A stretch of DNA of 64,000 bases from Microbulbifer sp. GL-2 (GCF_007183175.1 NZ_AP019807.1:2841001-2905000); one strand, 5' to 3'; shown: positions 26,131 through 34,347, numbered from the stretch's first letter. Notes: a model not told the origin generated them from the sequence alone. A program made the numbers and translations.

Positions 26131-26151
26131 TATTCATTTCTATGAGGGTAG

Positions 26152-26319
26152 CTACTTGGGTGGCCGTCCTCTGCCAAAGATCAGTGCCAGGACAAACAGT
26201 ACGATAAAGATAAAGAAGAGGATTTTGGCGATCTCCGTCGCCGTGGTGGCAATACCGCTGAAGCCAAAGAAGGCGGCGATCAGGGCGATAACCAGAAATA
26301 AAATGGCCCAGCGCAACAT
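26152..26319 (-). CDS. DUF1328 (YtjA-like) small membrane protein
   Basis: 55 residues: MLRWAILFLVIALIAAFFGF, then a second hydrophobic helix ILFFIFIVLFVLALIFG and a basic tail GRPPK. Two transmembrane helices and this sequence match the DUF1328/YtjA family, stress-associated inner membrane proteins of unknown function. I choose the ATG at 26319 because GGGAGC lies eight bases upstream and it matches the family start; a TTG at 26334 is an alternative. Confidence 0.9.
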   Translation of the reverse strand: MLRWAILFLVIALIAAFFGFSGIATTATEIAKILFFIFIVLFVLALIFGRGRPPK

Positions 26320-26410
26320 GGCAGTAGCTCCCAATGTGACTGAGGGAGCGGGCCGCAGAGTTCAACGCCCGGCTCCCATTGGCCTTATTGGTAATGTGGC
26401 TTGGCGCCGT

Positions 26411-27079
26411 TCACAAGTCCCTATCTTCCCCGGCTTCTGTCATTTGAGTGAGGGTGACAAAGCGGAATCCTTGCTCCCGAAGCTGAGTGCTGATTAGAGG
26501 CAGAGCGGCAATAACCTGTTCACTGTGTTCATACATGGGGTGTAGCATCACCACACTGTGGTCTCTGGCGTTTTCCACAATATACTCGGCGATGGCTTCA
26601 GGATTGCGCATATCCACGTGTTGGCGGGGCTCCAGGTCCCAGTGAGCCACCTGGAATTCCTGTTCGGCCAGCAAATCGCTCAACTCCCTGGAAAGGTTGC
26701 CGAAAGGCGGCAAAATCATCGGCCGTTCCTGGTAGCCATGGCTTTGCAGCAATTTACAGGTCTTTTTAATTTCCTCTTTGGCACTGCTCAGTGGCAGGTT
26801 CGCCAAATTGATATGGGAGTAGCCATGATTCCCCAGCTGATGTCCCGCATCGATAATGGCACGGGTTAGTTCGGGAAATTGCTCCATGCTCTTCCCGACC
26901 GGGAAAAAAGTGGCTTTGATATGCAATGAATCAAGCTGCTGTAATAGCGGCTCTGTTGCTCCGGGGGCCGGGCCCTCACCAAATGCCAGGGCAATCTTTT
27001 TTCCTTTATCGGTGTTTGCAGATAAAGTCAGTGATAGTCCCAAAAAAATAATTGAAATCGCAGTTGTTATTATTCTCAT
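26411..27079 (-). CDS. Polysaccharide deacetylase (NodB)-like protein with altered active site
   Basis: 222 residues with a signal peptide (TTAISIIFLGLSLTLSANT). The NodB fold is clear: KATFFPVGKSMEQ, the H-x3-H metal ligands His85 and His89 in GNHGYSHINL, and PPFGNLSRELSDLL. The first motif, normally TFDDGP with the catalytic Asp and a metal-binding Asp, reads AFGEGP (residues 32-37), so both are changed (to Gly and Glu). It may be an inactive sugar-binding relative or use an altered mechanism. Exported, so it would act on cell-wall or extracellular glycans. Its neighbours give no pathway. Confidence 0.85.
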   Translation of the reverse strand: MRIITTAISIIFLGLSLTLSANTDKGKKIALAFGEGPAPGATEPLLQQLDSLHIKATFFPVGKSMEQFPELTRAIIDAGHQLGNHGYSHINLANLPLSSAKEEIKKTCKLLQSHGYQERPMILPPFGNLSRELSDLLAEQEFQVAHWDLEPRQHVDMRNPEAIAEYIVENARDHSVVMLHPMYEHSEQVIAALPLISTQLREQGFRFVTLTQMTEAGEDRDL

Positions 27080-27112
27080 TTACTGTCCCTGCTTTATTAC
27101 TACTCAAATATG

Positions 27113-27139
27113 AAAAAAGCCGTCATTGACGGCTTTTTT
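27113..27139. terminator. Bidirectional rho-independent terminator
   Basis: AAAAAAGCCGTC pairs with GACGGCTTTTTT around ATT, giving T runs on both strands. It ends fdxA and its upstream partner on the minus strand. Confidence 0.9.
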
Positions 27140-27148
27140 CATAATCTG

Positions 27149-27472
27149 CTATCGCTCGAGAAGTTCGAGCTTGCCTTTCTTACCATCCCACTCCTCGGCA
27201 TCTGGTAGTGGGTCTTTTTTCTCGGTGATATTTGGCCAGACCTCGGCGAGTTCGGCATTCAGCTCAATATATTCCTGCTGATCATCAGGAACTTCATCCT
27301 CCGAGAAAATAGCATTGGCGGGGCACTCCGGCTCGCACAGGGCGCAGTCAATACACTCGTCTGGGTGAATAACCAGGAAGTTGGGGCCTTCGTAAAAACA
27401 GTCTACCGGGCAAACCTCTACACAGTCAGTGTATTTGCACTTAATGCAGTTTTCCCCAATTACGAATGTCAT
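27149..27472 (-). CDS. fdxA: 7Fe ferredoxin FdxA
   Basis: 107 residues from the ATG at 27472 with GAGGGA seven bases upstream; the longer frame to 27523 is not used. It is a [3Fe-4S][4Fe-4S] ferredoxin: CIKCKYTDCVEVCPVDCF and CIDCALCEPECPANAIF. Typical C-terminal extension follows. It carries low-potential electrons in the cytoplasm. Adjacent to mutS, as in Pseudomonas. Confidence 0.96.
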   Translation of the reverse strand: MTFVIGENCIKCKYTDCVEVCPVDCFYEGPNFLVIHPDECIDCALCEPECPANAIFSEDEVPDDQQEYIELNAELAEVWPNITEKKDPLPDAEEWDGKKGKLELLER

Positions 27473-27611
27473 GTTTGTCCCTCGATAGTGCCACTGAATT
27501 TTTTGTGCAGCGGATTTTATCAATTACTGGCGCGAATTGTAGTGGCTTTTCAGTCGATTTAGTTCACTATTTATAACAAGTTGTATAGGGCGACACGGGC
27601 CGCCCAGCCTT

Positions 27612-30263
27612 TTACTTCAATAACTTGCGTAAAGAATAGAGCGCTTCCAAGGCCTGGCGTGGCGTCAAATCGTCCGGGTCCAGTTCTTCCAGGGCATCCA
27701 CCGCGGGGTGGCTGGGGCTGCCAAACAGATCGACCTGCTGGGGGGAGCCGGGCGCCATGGCCACAGGTACAGCAACCGGTTCTGGTTCCTGTTTTGACGC
27801 AGGAACAGCAGTGTGAACAGAGGTTTGAGCGGGTACATCAACAGACTGAGCACCGGCTTCCAATGCCGCCAGGCGAACGCGGGCCTCGGTGAGTACATCT
27901 GTGGGAATACCGGCCAGCTTGGCCACCTGCAGGCCGTAACTCTTAGAGGCCGGCCCCTCCTGGATACGGTGCAGGAAGACAATACCCTCACCGTGCTCAG
28001 TGGCATCCAGGTGAATATTGGCCGCTTCTGGGCATTGGTTGGGCAGGTCAGTCAGTTCAAAGTAGTGAGTGGCGAACAGGGTAAAGGCGCGCACTTCCCC
28101 GGCCAGGTAGTGGGCACAGGCCCAGGCCAGGGAAAGGCCATCGTAAGTACTGGTGCCGCGACCGATCTCATCCATCAGCACTAAGCTGTGCTCGCTGGCA
28201 TTGCGCAGGATATTGGCGGTCTCGGTCATTTCTACCATAAAGGTAGAGCGGCCACCGGCCAGGTCATCCGCACTACCGATACGGGTAAAAATGCGGTCAA
28301 GCAAGCCGATTTGGGCACTGTCTGCAGGCACATAACTGCCGCAATGGGCGAGCAGGGCGATCAATGCAGTCTGGCGCATATAAGTAGATTTACCGCCCAT
28401 ATTCGGACCGGTAATGACCAGCATGCGACGGTCATCACGCAACTCGATATCGTTGGCCACAAAGGGCTCATCCAATACCTGCTCCACTACCGGGTGGCGC
28501 CCGCCACTGATATGCAGGCCCGGTTCCGTGCCCAACTCGGGGCGACACAGGCGTAAATCGTCTGCCCGTTCGGCCAAACAGGCCAGTACGTCCAGTTCAG
28601 AAATACCGGCTGCGGCAGCTTGCAGTTCTGCCAGGGATTCGTTCAGTTGATTAATCAACTCTTCATAAAGCGCTTTCTCTCGAGCCAGGGCGCGGCTCTT
28701 GGCGGAGAGCGCCTTGTCTTCAAACTCCTTCAGTTCAGGAGTGATAAAGCGTTCGGCATTTTTCAGGGTCTGGCGGCGGATATACTCTGCCGGCGCCTTG
28801 TCGCTTTGCCCTCGGCTGATTTCAATAAAATAACCATGTACCCGGTTGTAGCCCACCTTCAGGGTGGGGATGCCGGTGCGCTCTTTTTCCCGCAGTTCCA
28901 ATTGCACCAGGTAATCCCCGGCGTTTTCACTAATTGCGCGGAGCTCGTCCAGTTCCTCATCGTAGCCGGTGGCGATTACTCCACCATCGCGTATTACAAC
29001 GGGAGGGTTTTCGATAATCGAATTCTGCAGCAGGCTCACAGTCTCTGGCCACTCACCTACCTGGCTGCATAACTCCTTTAATAAAGCTGCCTCTGTTTCC
29101 GCCAGTTGCTGCTGGATTTTGGGGAACTGTGCCAGGGACTGGCCTAGCCGAGCCAAGTCACGCGGGCGCGCAGATCGCAGTGCCAGGCGGCCCAGAATTC
29201 GCTCCATATCGCCTACTGGCTTTAGGGCATCACGCAGGGGCTCAAAGCCGTAATCACTAATTAATACAGCAATGGCATCCTGACGGTTGTTCAGAGTAGT
29301 GAGCTGACGCAGCGGATTGTTCAGCCATCGGCGCAGAAGGCGGCTACCCATTGCGGTTTTACAGCTATCGAAAACCGACAACAGGGTATTGTCATCACCG
29401 CCGTTCAGGTTCAGATCGATTTCCAAGTTGCGGCGGCTGGCACCGTCCAGAGCCACAGTTTCATCACCGCTTTCGGTTAGCAGGCCGCGAATATGGGGCA
29501 GCTCTGTGCGCTGGGTGTCTCGCGCATATTGAAGCAGGCAACCGGCAGCTACTATTGCACCCTGCATGTGGCTGCATCCAAATGCTTCCAGGTTCATGGT
29601 GCCAAACTGCTGGTTAAGTAGCCGCAGGGCGGTTTCCAGTTCGAATTCCCAGGGGGCGCGGCGACGCACACCGGCACGGCGTTCGATTTCCATCGGCAGG
29701 GTGAGGTTTTCTGGTGCAAGTAATTCTGCCGGGTTGTGGCGTTGAACCTGCTCGGCCAGGGCCTCCAGGGAATCGGTTTCCTGCACCACAAATCTACCAG
29801 TGGCCAGATCCAGCAGGGACAGGCCAAACACATCACCTACATGGGATACTGCTGCCAGCAGATTATCGCGGCGATCATTAAGCAGTGCCTCATCGGTGAC
29901 GGTACCGGGGGTAACAATACGCACAACCTGCCGCTCGACAGGCCCTTTACTGGTAGCCGGGTCGCCAATTTGCTCACAAATCGCGACAGATACCCCGGCC
30001 TTGATCAGCCGTGCTAAATAACCTTCAGCCGCATGATAGGGAATACCAGCCATAGGGATTGGCTCACCACCGGACTTACCCCGTGCAGTGAGGGTGACAT
30101 CCAGCAGTTCCGCCGCCTTCTTGGCGTCATCAAAAAACAACTCGTAGAAGTCCCCCATGCGATAGAACACCAGCTCCTGTGCATGCTGGGCTTTGATGCG
30201 CATGTATTGCTGCATCATGGGGGTGTGTTCTGAAGCCTTTGATTTTGTTGCGTTTTTTGCCAA
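27612..30263 (-). CDS. mutS: DNA mismatch repair protein MutS
   Basis: 883 residues, full length. Mismatch-binding motif in the N-terminus (FYRMGDFYELF, the F-x-E wedge), then core and clamp domains, and a C-terminal ATPase with Walker A TGPNMGGKSTYMRQ, LVLMDEIGRGTSTYDG and FATHYFELTDL. The C-terminal tetramer-like tail ends ALEALYSLRKLL. The start is TTG at 30263 with only a weak ribosome site. The stop of a recombinase fragment lies two bases upstream, so foreign DNA has been placed directly before the start and may have replaced its native promoter. Confidence 0.96.
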   Translation of the reverse strand: MAKNATKSKASEHTPMMQQYMRIKAQHAQELVFYRMGDFYELFFDDAKKAAELLDVTLTARGKSGGEPIPMAGIPYHAAEGYLARLIKAGVSVAICEQIGDPATSKGPVERQVVRIVTPGTVTDEALLNDRRDNLLAAVSHVGDVFGLSLLDLATGRFVVQETDSLEALAEQVQRHNPAELLAPENLTLPMEIERRAGVRRRAPWEFELETALRLLNQQFGTMNLEAFGCSHMQGAIVAAGCLLQYARDTQRTELPHIRGLLTESGDETVALDGASRRNLEIDLNLNGGDDNTLLSVFDSCKTAMGSRLLRRWLNNPLRQLTTLNNRQDAIAVLISDYGFEPLRDALKPVGDMERILGRLALRSARPRDLARLGQSLAQFPKIQQQLAETEAALLKELCSQVGEWPETVSLLQNSIIENPPVVIRDGGVIATGYDEELDELRAISENAGDYLVQLELREKERTGIPTLKVGYNRVHGYFIEISRGQSDKAPAEYIRRQTLKNAERFITPELKEFEDKALSAKSRALAREKALYEELINQLNESLAELQAAAAGISELDVLACLAERADDLRLCRPELGTEPGLHISGGRHPVVEQVLDEPFVANDIELRDDRRMLVITGPNMGGKSTYMRQTALIALLAHCGSYVPADSAQIGLLDRIFTRIGSADDLAGGRSTFMVEMTETANILRNASEHSLVLMDEIGRGTSTYDGLSLAWACAHYLAGEVRAFTLFATHYFELTDLPNQCPEAANIHLDATEHGEGIVFLHRIQEGPASKSYGLQVAKLAGIPTDVLTEARVRLAALEAGAQSVDVPAQTSVHTAVPASKQEPEPVAVPVAMAPGSPQQVDLFGSPSHPAVDALEELDPDDLTPRQALEALYSLRKLLK

Positions 30264-30264
30264 T

Positions 30265-30402
30265 TTATTGCCTATTGTCTAAAAGCTGTCTAAGACTGAG
30301 GCCGGCTACATTATCAGTTTCGCGTAGACGAATGTACCGCTCTGTCATTGCTGGACTAACGTGCCCCGCCAGTAATTGTGCACCTTTACCTGCTCGCCTG
30401 AA
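30265..30402 (-). pseudogene. C-terminal remnant of a tyrosine recombinase
   Basis: The reading frame ending with TAA at 30265-30267 reads LLAGHVSPAMTERYIRL, the conserved final part of phage-type integrases (the H-x-x-x-x-x-x-x-Y catalytic tyrosine). It ends immediately before the mutS TTG. About 45 codons match; upstream the frame is open a little further (WVITRCNGF) without clear similarity. No rest of the gene, nor its start, is present. It looks like the stub of an integrase left by the insertion event. Confidence 0.6.
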
Positions 30403-30484
30403 TCCATTACACCGGGTAATTACCCATAACGGAATCCATAAGCCATAGGAGGCTGAAACAATACCCAGCTATTCCCCGAAAACC

Positions 30485-30814
30485 TTGCAGAGCCTGGAGG
30501 CCAGGCAATTCGTCTACACAATCGACGACGGCCACAGCGCCGGCAATATTGTGCGCGCAACGGTAACCCAGAAAGCCGAAGCGGCAACTCCTGAAATCCC
30601 AGCAGTCGCGGTATTGAAATGCACCACCGCCGTGATTGATGATCAGAACACGGTACAAATTGACGGTGTTGGCGATCCAATGTCCAGCGTTTATGTCACT
30701 ATCAAAACTCGGCAGACCGATGGCGGCGAAGCGGTAAACTTTGCCGGCCATGTGCCTAGCCTGGTATCTGATTGTATTGTCGAAGTGGTCAACCGCCTGG
30801 TTGTGCATAGTTAG
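30485..30814 (+). CDS. Hypothetical partial open frame
   Basis: An open frame that can be read upstream without a start codon (in frame from about 30452) and runs to 30814. From the TTG at 30485 it gives 109 residues; the sequence (VYTIDDGHSAGNIVRATVTQ, GEAVNFAGHV) has protein-like composition but no domain I recognise. The lack of a real start and its place beside the recombinase stub suggest the C-terminal fragment of a mobile-element gene. Confidence 0.3.
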   Translation: MQSLEARQFVYTIDDGHSAGNIVRATVTQKAEAATPEIPAVAVLKCTTAVIDDQNTVQIDGVGDPMSSVYVTIKTRQTDGGEAVNFAGHVPSLVSDCIVEVVNRLVVHS

Positions 30815-31107
30815 ATTGCGGCTATGGTGATTCCGAGCGGGTAATACTGGCCGTTGTTTTCAGTGGTGGAGTGGATGTATCGCCGGTACGAAGGCCCGAA
30901 TTATAGAGCCATGGCTGACATCCACAGAAAATCCCCCCTAACTTATTGATTTAATTATGGGTAAAATGTGTTCAAGAGCGTTGAACCAGGCAACTTGAGC
31001 CGATGGCTTACTAACTTTGGTTAATATTTGAACGAAAATTTATAACCTACTGTAAATACGACCTTTTTTAAATAGCGTGAAGGGGCTACGTCAGAATATA
31101 GGCGCCA

Positions 31108-31148
31108 AATGGCTAGTGAGCCACTGGCTATTTAATAAACTGTTAGGT
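31108..31148 (+). repeat. attC-like site (possible)
   Basis: An imperfect eleven-base hairpin (AATGGCTAGTG with CACTGGCTATT, two mismatches) followed by CTGTTAGGTG, which matches the integron R' core GTTRRRY. A gene starts nine bases later. The left (R'') half is not clear, so this is a weaker member of the series. Confidence 0.35.
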
Positions 31149-31156
31149 GAGGAACC

Positions 31157-31552
31157 ATGATTCGTACTCTGCATTGCTTCATTATCATATCTTTCATGGC
31201 GGCTGTTCTCGGTTGCACAAGCAGTACCGAAAATCAAAGTACATCACCAGATGGCCAAGTTATTAGTCAATTGAAAAGTGCTGGATCAGATCTTTCAAAG
31301 GAGCATCCGGTTGAGTTCTTCATCTACGTACCAACCAGAGAGTCGGCAGAAAAAATAGCAGAGAAAGTTACAGGCAATGGTTTTGTATCAGTAGTTGAGA
31401 AAACTGAGAATAGTAATACGTGGCTGGTCTACTCAAAGAAAAACTTAGTTCCTACTGAAGAAAGAATGATCCAAATACGGCAACAATTAACTGAGCTGGC
31501 ATCATCTGCAGGTGGAGAGTACGACGGCTGGGGAACCCCGATTGTAAGGTAA
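31157..31552 (+). CDS. RraB-domain lipoprotein
   Basis: 131 residues. A lipoprotein signal with lipobox VLGC (Cys20) is followed by an RraB (ribonuclease E inhibitor) domain, recognised by PVEFFIYVPTRESAEKIA and the ending GGEYDGWGTPIV that mirrors E. coli RraB. RraB is cytoplasmic, so a lipidated version outside the cytoplasm cannot inhibit RNase E and must do something else. GAGGAACC precedes the ATG. It lies between two attC-like sites and is probably a mobile cassette gene. Confidence 0.75.
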   Translation: MIRTLHCFIIISFMAAVLGCTSSTENQSTSPDGQVISQLKSAGSDLSKEHPVEFFIYVPTRESAEKIAEKVTGNGFVSVVEKTENSNTWLVYSKKNLVPTEERMIQIRQQLTELASSAGGEYDGWGTPIVR

Positions 31553-31564
31553 GGGGCCGCGATC

Positions 31565-31604
31565 CACCTAACAAGTAAGCCGCGGCTGATTGCGGCGTTA
31601 TGTG
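31565..31604 (+). repeat. attC-like site
   Basis: CACCTAAC (R''-like) and GTTATGTG (R'-like) are complementary apart from one base and bracket an inner stem GCCGC/GCGGC. The layout is that of an integron recombination site, shorter (40 bases) than usual. It follows the stop codon of the lipoprotein gene by 12 bases. Confidence 0.55.
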
Positions 31605-31685
31605 CAAAAGTAGTTAAGAAACCTTTTTCGTGATGGTGATAACGAAAACAGGTAATAGCAATCACCAAAAAAGAGTCTATTTAGT

Positions 31686-31889
31686 ATGAGTACAGGTACG
31701 GTAAAGTGGTTCAATGGTGATAAAGGTTTTGGTTTCATTACTCCGGATGATGGAAGCAAAGATCTATTTGTTCACCATTCAGAAATTCAAATGGGTGGTT
31801 TCAAATCTTTAGATGAAGGGCAAAAAGTAGAATATGTTGTGGGGCAGGGTCAAAAAGGGCCTTGTGCTAACAATGTAAAGCCTCTGTAA
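31686..31889 (+). CDS. Cold-shock domain protein (CspA family)
   Basis: 67 residues, a single cold-shock domain that binds single-stranded RNA or DNA and melts secondary structure. RNP1 KGFGFITP and RNP2 LFVHHSEI are intact, and the start GTVKWFNGDKGFGF is standard. It sits in the cassette-like array between two attC-like sites, so it is likely mobile rather than the housekeeping CspA. The gap of 82 bases from the upstream attC may hold its own promoter and a cold-shock-type leader. Confidence 0.93.
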   Translation: MSTGTVKWFNGDKGFGFITPDDGSKDLFVHHSEIQMGGFKSLDEGQKVEYVVGQGQKGPCANNVKPL

Positions 31890-31901
31890 GAAAGTTAAAA
31901 A

Positions 31902-32016
31902 CATATAACAAACGTAGGCAGGCGACCTGTATTGCGGCGCTTTGTTTTCATGCCGGTCGCTATGCTGGCATAAAAACCAATCACCTGTATACAGCCGCCT
32001 GCTGCGGACGTTATGC
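31902..32016 (+). repeat. attC site, VCR-like
   Basis: The 115-base element starts CATATAACAAACGTAGG and ends CGGACGTTATGC. Ends are complementary (AACGT...GCAGGCG with CGCCTGC...ACGTT) and the centre folds into further imperfect stems. This closely resembles the long attC sites of Vibrio superintegrons. It lies 12 bases after the csp gene. Confidence 0.75.
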
Positions 32017-32025
32017 TTCTTATAT

Positions 32026-32318
32026 ATGGAGATTGAGGTGGGGCTAGAATTTTCCACTGATAAAGAAAAAATAGACGTGGACTTTGTTCGCAGCTATTTA
32101 TCCAATCATTTGCCTATGTAATGGATGTATTTGTGGATCCCTCAAAAAAGGGGTGCGGGGTAGGCACAAAAGTTATGGAAGCCATTATCGCATCGAGACA
32201 GTTGAGGCGAATTAAACGGTTTACATTGGCAACGGCTGATGCGACTGAGTTCTACAAGAAGCTGGGGTTTAGTGAGTCCAAATTAAATTATCTAGTTTGG
32301 GAGCAGGAGGAGGTATAG
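32026..32318 (+). pseudogene. GNAT acetyltransferase pseudogene
   Basis: The ATG at 32026 begins a GNAT N-terminus (EFSTDKEKIDVDFVRSYLSN), which stops after about 25 codons at TAA. In the +1 frame the C-terminal part resumes: FAYVMDVFVDPSKKGCGVGT with the acetyl-CoA loop, and ends FYKKLGFSESKLNYLVW. About 50 residues in the middle are missing, so it carries an internal deletion plus frameshift. The cassette gene is dead unless a short peptide is used. It directly follows an attC site, as expected of a cassette. Confidence 0.7.
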
Positions 32319-32333
32319 CAAGGTGGTGAACTT

Positions 32334-32402
32334 CATGCCATCGGCGCCGGATCGCCTAAACGCGGCTTTCGCCGCAGGTCGCCGGTTACTACGATGTTAC
32401 GT
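32334..32402 (+). repeat. attC-like site
   Basis: CATGCCATCG pairs with CGATGTTACG, CCGGATCGCCT with AGGTCGCCGG, and an inner GCGGC stem caps the fold; the right end contains GTTACG, an R'-like core. A gene starts 20 bases later. Symmetry is good but the R'' core is degenerate. Confidence 0.5.
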
Positions 32403-32421
32403 TTCACGAGGCACCGAGTAG

Positions 32422-32667
32422 ATGAAGCTAATTGGAAGTAGAATGGAAAGTGACTTTCTCAAAGAGTTGACACAATCCAGCGATGCGCTCCAAGAACCTG
32501 GCTCAATACTTCGGAAGGCATTGGCTGCTGAAGGCCATGATACTAAAACTGCGTATGTTCTCCATTGGATACCAGAGCAGCTCGAAGATTTATACACAGT
32601 ATTAATAACTGGATCTTACTTAGTTGACGTAGAGATCGCCAAGTACGACAACTCCAACCCCCAATAG
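32422..32667 (+). CDS. Hypothetical cassette protein
   Basis: 81 residues from an ATG 20 bases after the attC-like site. The sequence (ALAAEGHDTKTAYVLHWIPE, EDLYTVLITGSYLVDVEI) is a soluble alpha/beta-like protein with no signal or membrane segment; I do not recognise it. Small orphan proteins of this kind are common in integron cassettes. No ribosome site is evident. Confidence 0.55.
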   Translation: MKLIGSRMESDFLKELTQSSDALQEPGSILRKALAAEGHDTKTAYVLHWIPEQLEDLYTVLITGSYLVDVEIAKYDNSNPQ

Positions 32668-32793
32668 TGGAGAGAAGCGAATTAAAATCCTATATGTACG
32701 GGCTAAGTAAAAGTAATCAAGTTAGGTTAGCGGTGGCAAAGGACTTAGCATGTACAAAAACATAACAAGTGACTATGGTTGCTCGTCAAGCTT

Positions 32794-33350
32794 TTAAGCC
32801 ATATTTTCATCCCAGTAGGTGTTATTTTTCACCATGGTATTCAGGATGGTAAGTTGCTTTCTCATACATGCAATGAGGGCCACTTTTTTAGGTTTGCCAG
32901 CGTCGACTAAGCGTTTATACATTGGCTTTAATTTAGGATGGCACTGGATAGCCGACATTATGGAAACAAATAGGACCGTGCGCACACGATGCCGCCCACC
33001 ACGAATATAGCGTTTACCTTGAAAGTTCCCACTATCGCGGTTCATAGGGGCGATACCAACGAGTGCAGCAATCTCTTTTCGGTTCAGTTTTCCTAATTCG
33101 GGTAGTTTGCTCATCAGAGTGTAGGCCAATACATTTCCAGCCCCTTTAGTGCTTAAGAATGGGTCACATTTTTGTCGCCATTTAACAATGCTGCTGGCGA
33201 ATTTTTCAAATTGTAGTTGTTTAATACCATCTTTATCATTAGTAATACTAAGGAATTGGTCAGTTGGTCTCACAAAAATATCGAGCGTGTGTTGCTAGTA
33301 TCGATACCGACATTGATCTCTTGAGGTTCGATAAGATAAGCTATCTTCGC
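32794..33350 (-). pseudogene. IS110-family transposase remnant
   Basis: The long frame (32794-33273) is the C-terminal part of an IS110/IS116/IS902-type transposase: GAGNVLAYTLMSKLPELG, ALVGIAPMNRDSG, RYIRGGRHRVRT. The N-terminal start EPQEINVGIDTS can be read upstream, up to about 33350, but in another frame, with the switch at about 33280. Compared with the usual 330-340 residues, about 140 in the middle are missing. It is therefore inactive. It lies next to the cassette-like genes. Confidence 0.8.
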
Positions 33351-33605
33351 CTTGCTATTCGGGATCGAGGTCCACATGACTATTTGAGTTATATCTAGTG
33401 AGTGCTTATCACATTCATACTTTTTATGTTCTTAAATGAACCTGCCAGGCAGCGGACTGTGATAAACAAGGCATTCGGTGGCCACCGAAGGTGGGTCTAA
33501 TTTTACCCGTTAGCGAAAAGGATTTTCGGCACCGGAATCAGACAAGAACAACCATACAAGGTAATCTGCCTCTGCTAGCGGCGTATACAAAAAGGAGAAT
33601 CGAAC
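33351..33605. other. Intergenic region with short palindromes
   Basis: It holds a perfect 16-base palindrome TTCGGTGGCCACCGAA (33474-33489), a CTGCCAGGCAG dyad before it, and TTTTACCCGTTAGCG near 33511, an R'-like core. This may be another degenerate attC site or the outer end of the IS110 relic. The gene at 33606 has AAAAGGAG just upstream. Confidence 0.35.
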
Positions 33606-34028
33606 GTGGGAGCGTGGAGTGAAGAAAATTTTGGCAATGATGATGCTGGTGATTGGATTTACGAATTAGAAAGATCAAAAGGAACTGATACGCTATTGCT
33701 TCCAATCAAAACTATCATTTTAAATGATGAGTATCTTGAGTCACCGGACTGTAGTGAAGCACTTGCCGCGGCAGAGGTCGTTGCAGCAGGACTAACAGGC
33801 GACTCTTCTTCAATACCCAAGGAAGCCTTAGATTGGCTAAATAAAAAACCTGGATTATTTGGTAAAAAGCCACAGATTGAAACTGAGCATGGATCTATGG
33901 CTAGGCAATGTGTACAAAAAATAATAGACAATTCTGAACTTAAAGAGCTCTGGGCAGAAACGGAAGATTTTGCTAAATGGCTATCTATTCAGAGAAATCT
34001 TATCGAAAAACTAAGTAGTGTAAAATAA
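33606..34028 (+). CDS. DUF4259-like protein
   Basis: 140 residues from a GTG start with AAAAGGAG at about 33590-33597. The N-terminus GAWSEENFGNDDAGDWIYEL is the hallmark of the DUF4259 family, small soluble proteins of unknown function; the body contains AAAEVVAAGLTG, as usual. It may be a further cassette gene. It is followed 11 bases later by a membrane protein gene. Confidence 0.75.
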   Translation: MGAWSEENFGNDDAGDWIYELERSKGTDTLLLPIKTIILNDEYLESPDCSEALAAAEVVAAGLTGDSSSIPKEALDWLNKKPGLFGKKPQIETEHGSMARQCVQKIIDNSELKELWAETEDFAKWLSIQRNLIEKLSSVK

Positions 34029-34039
34029 AGCGCAGGTCA

Positions 34040-34339
34040 ATGTACGGTAAAGGTTACCTTTATGGTCTCGGTGTAGCTTTCATCGTGTGGCTCATTATCT
34101 GGCAGTTGGATAAGCGCTATTACAAAAAGAAGCAGGAACTACTGAGAAAGCGACTCCAGAAAAAGAAAGAGCGATCGGTCAGAGATGAAGAAAAAATCCC
34201 TCAAGAAGCGATGCATCAAGAAAATGAGTTTTATAAAACAAAGCAATCGCAGGAGGTTTTCTCTGGCCCTACGGGTCTTCGCGGGATGGCCTATGTTGTG
34301 CTTCGAACGCCCGTATACTTGGTATTTGCACATTTATAA
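34040..34339 (+). CDS. Small single-pass membrane protein
   Basis: 99 residues. One N-terminal transmembrane helix (YLYGLGVAFIVWLIIWQL) then a very basic coiled segment (KRYYKKKQELLRKRLQKKKE) that should lie in the cytoplasm. The C-terminal end has no clear features. No known family. It sits 8 bases before the L,D-transpeptidase gene and 11 after the DUF4259 gene, so the three may be one transcript. Confidence 0.5.
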   Translation: MYGKGYLYGLGVAFIVWLIIWQLDKRYYKKKQELLRKRLQKKKERSVRDEEKIPQEAMHQENEFYKTKQSQEVFSGPTGLRGMAYVVLRTPVYLVFAHL

Positions 34340-34347
34340 GTAATGTC

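Noticed and set aside
30407..30808. A 133-codon minus-strand frame overlapping the hypothetical plus-strand frame near 30.5 kb
   Set aside because: Start and composition are poor, and it overlaps the recombinase remnant region in another frame.
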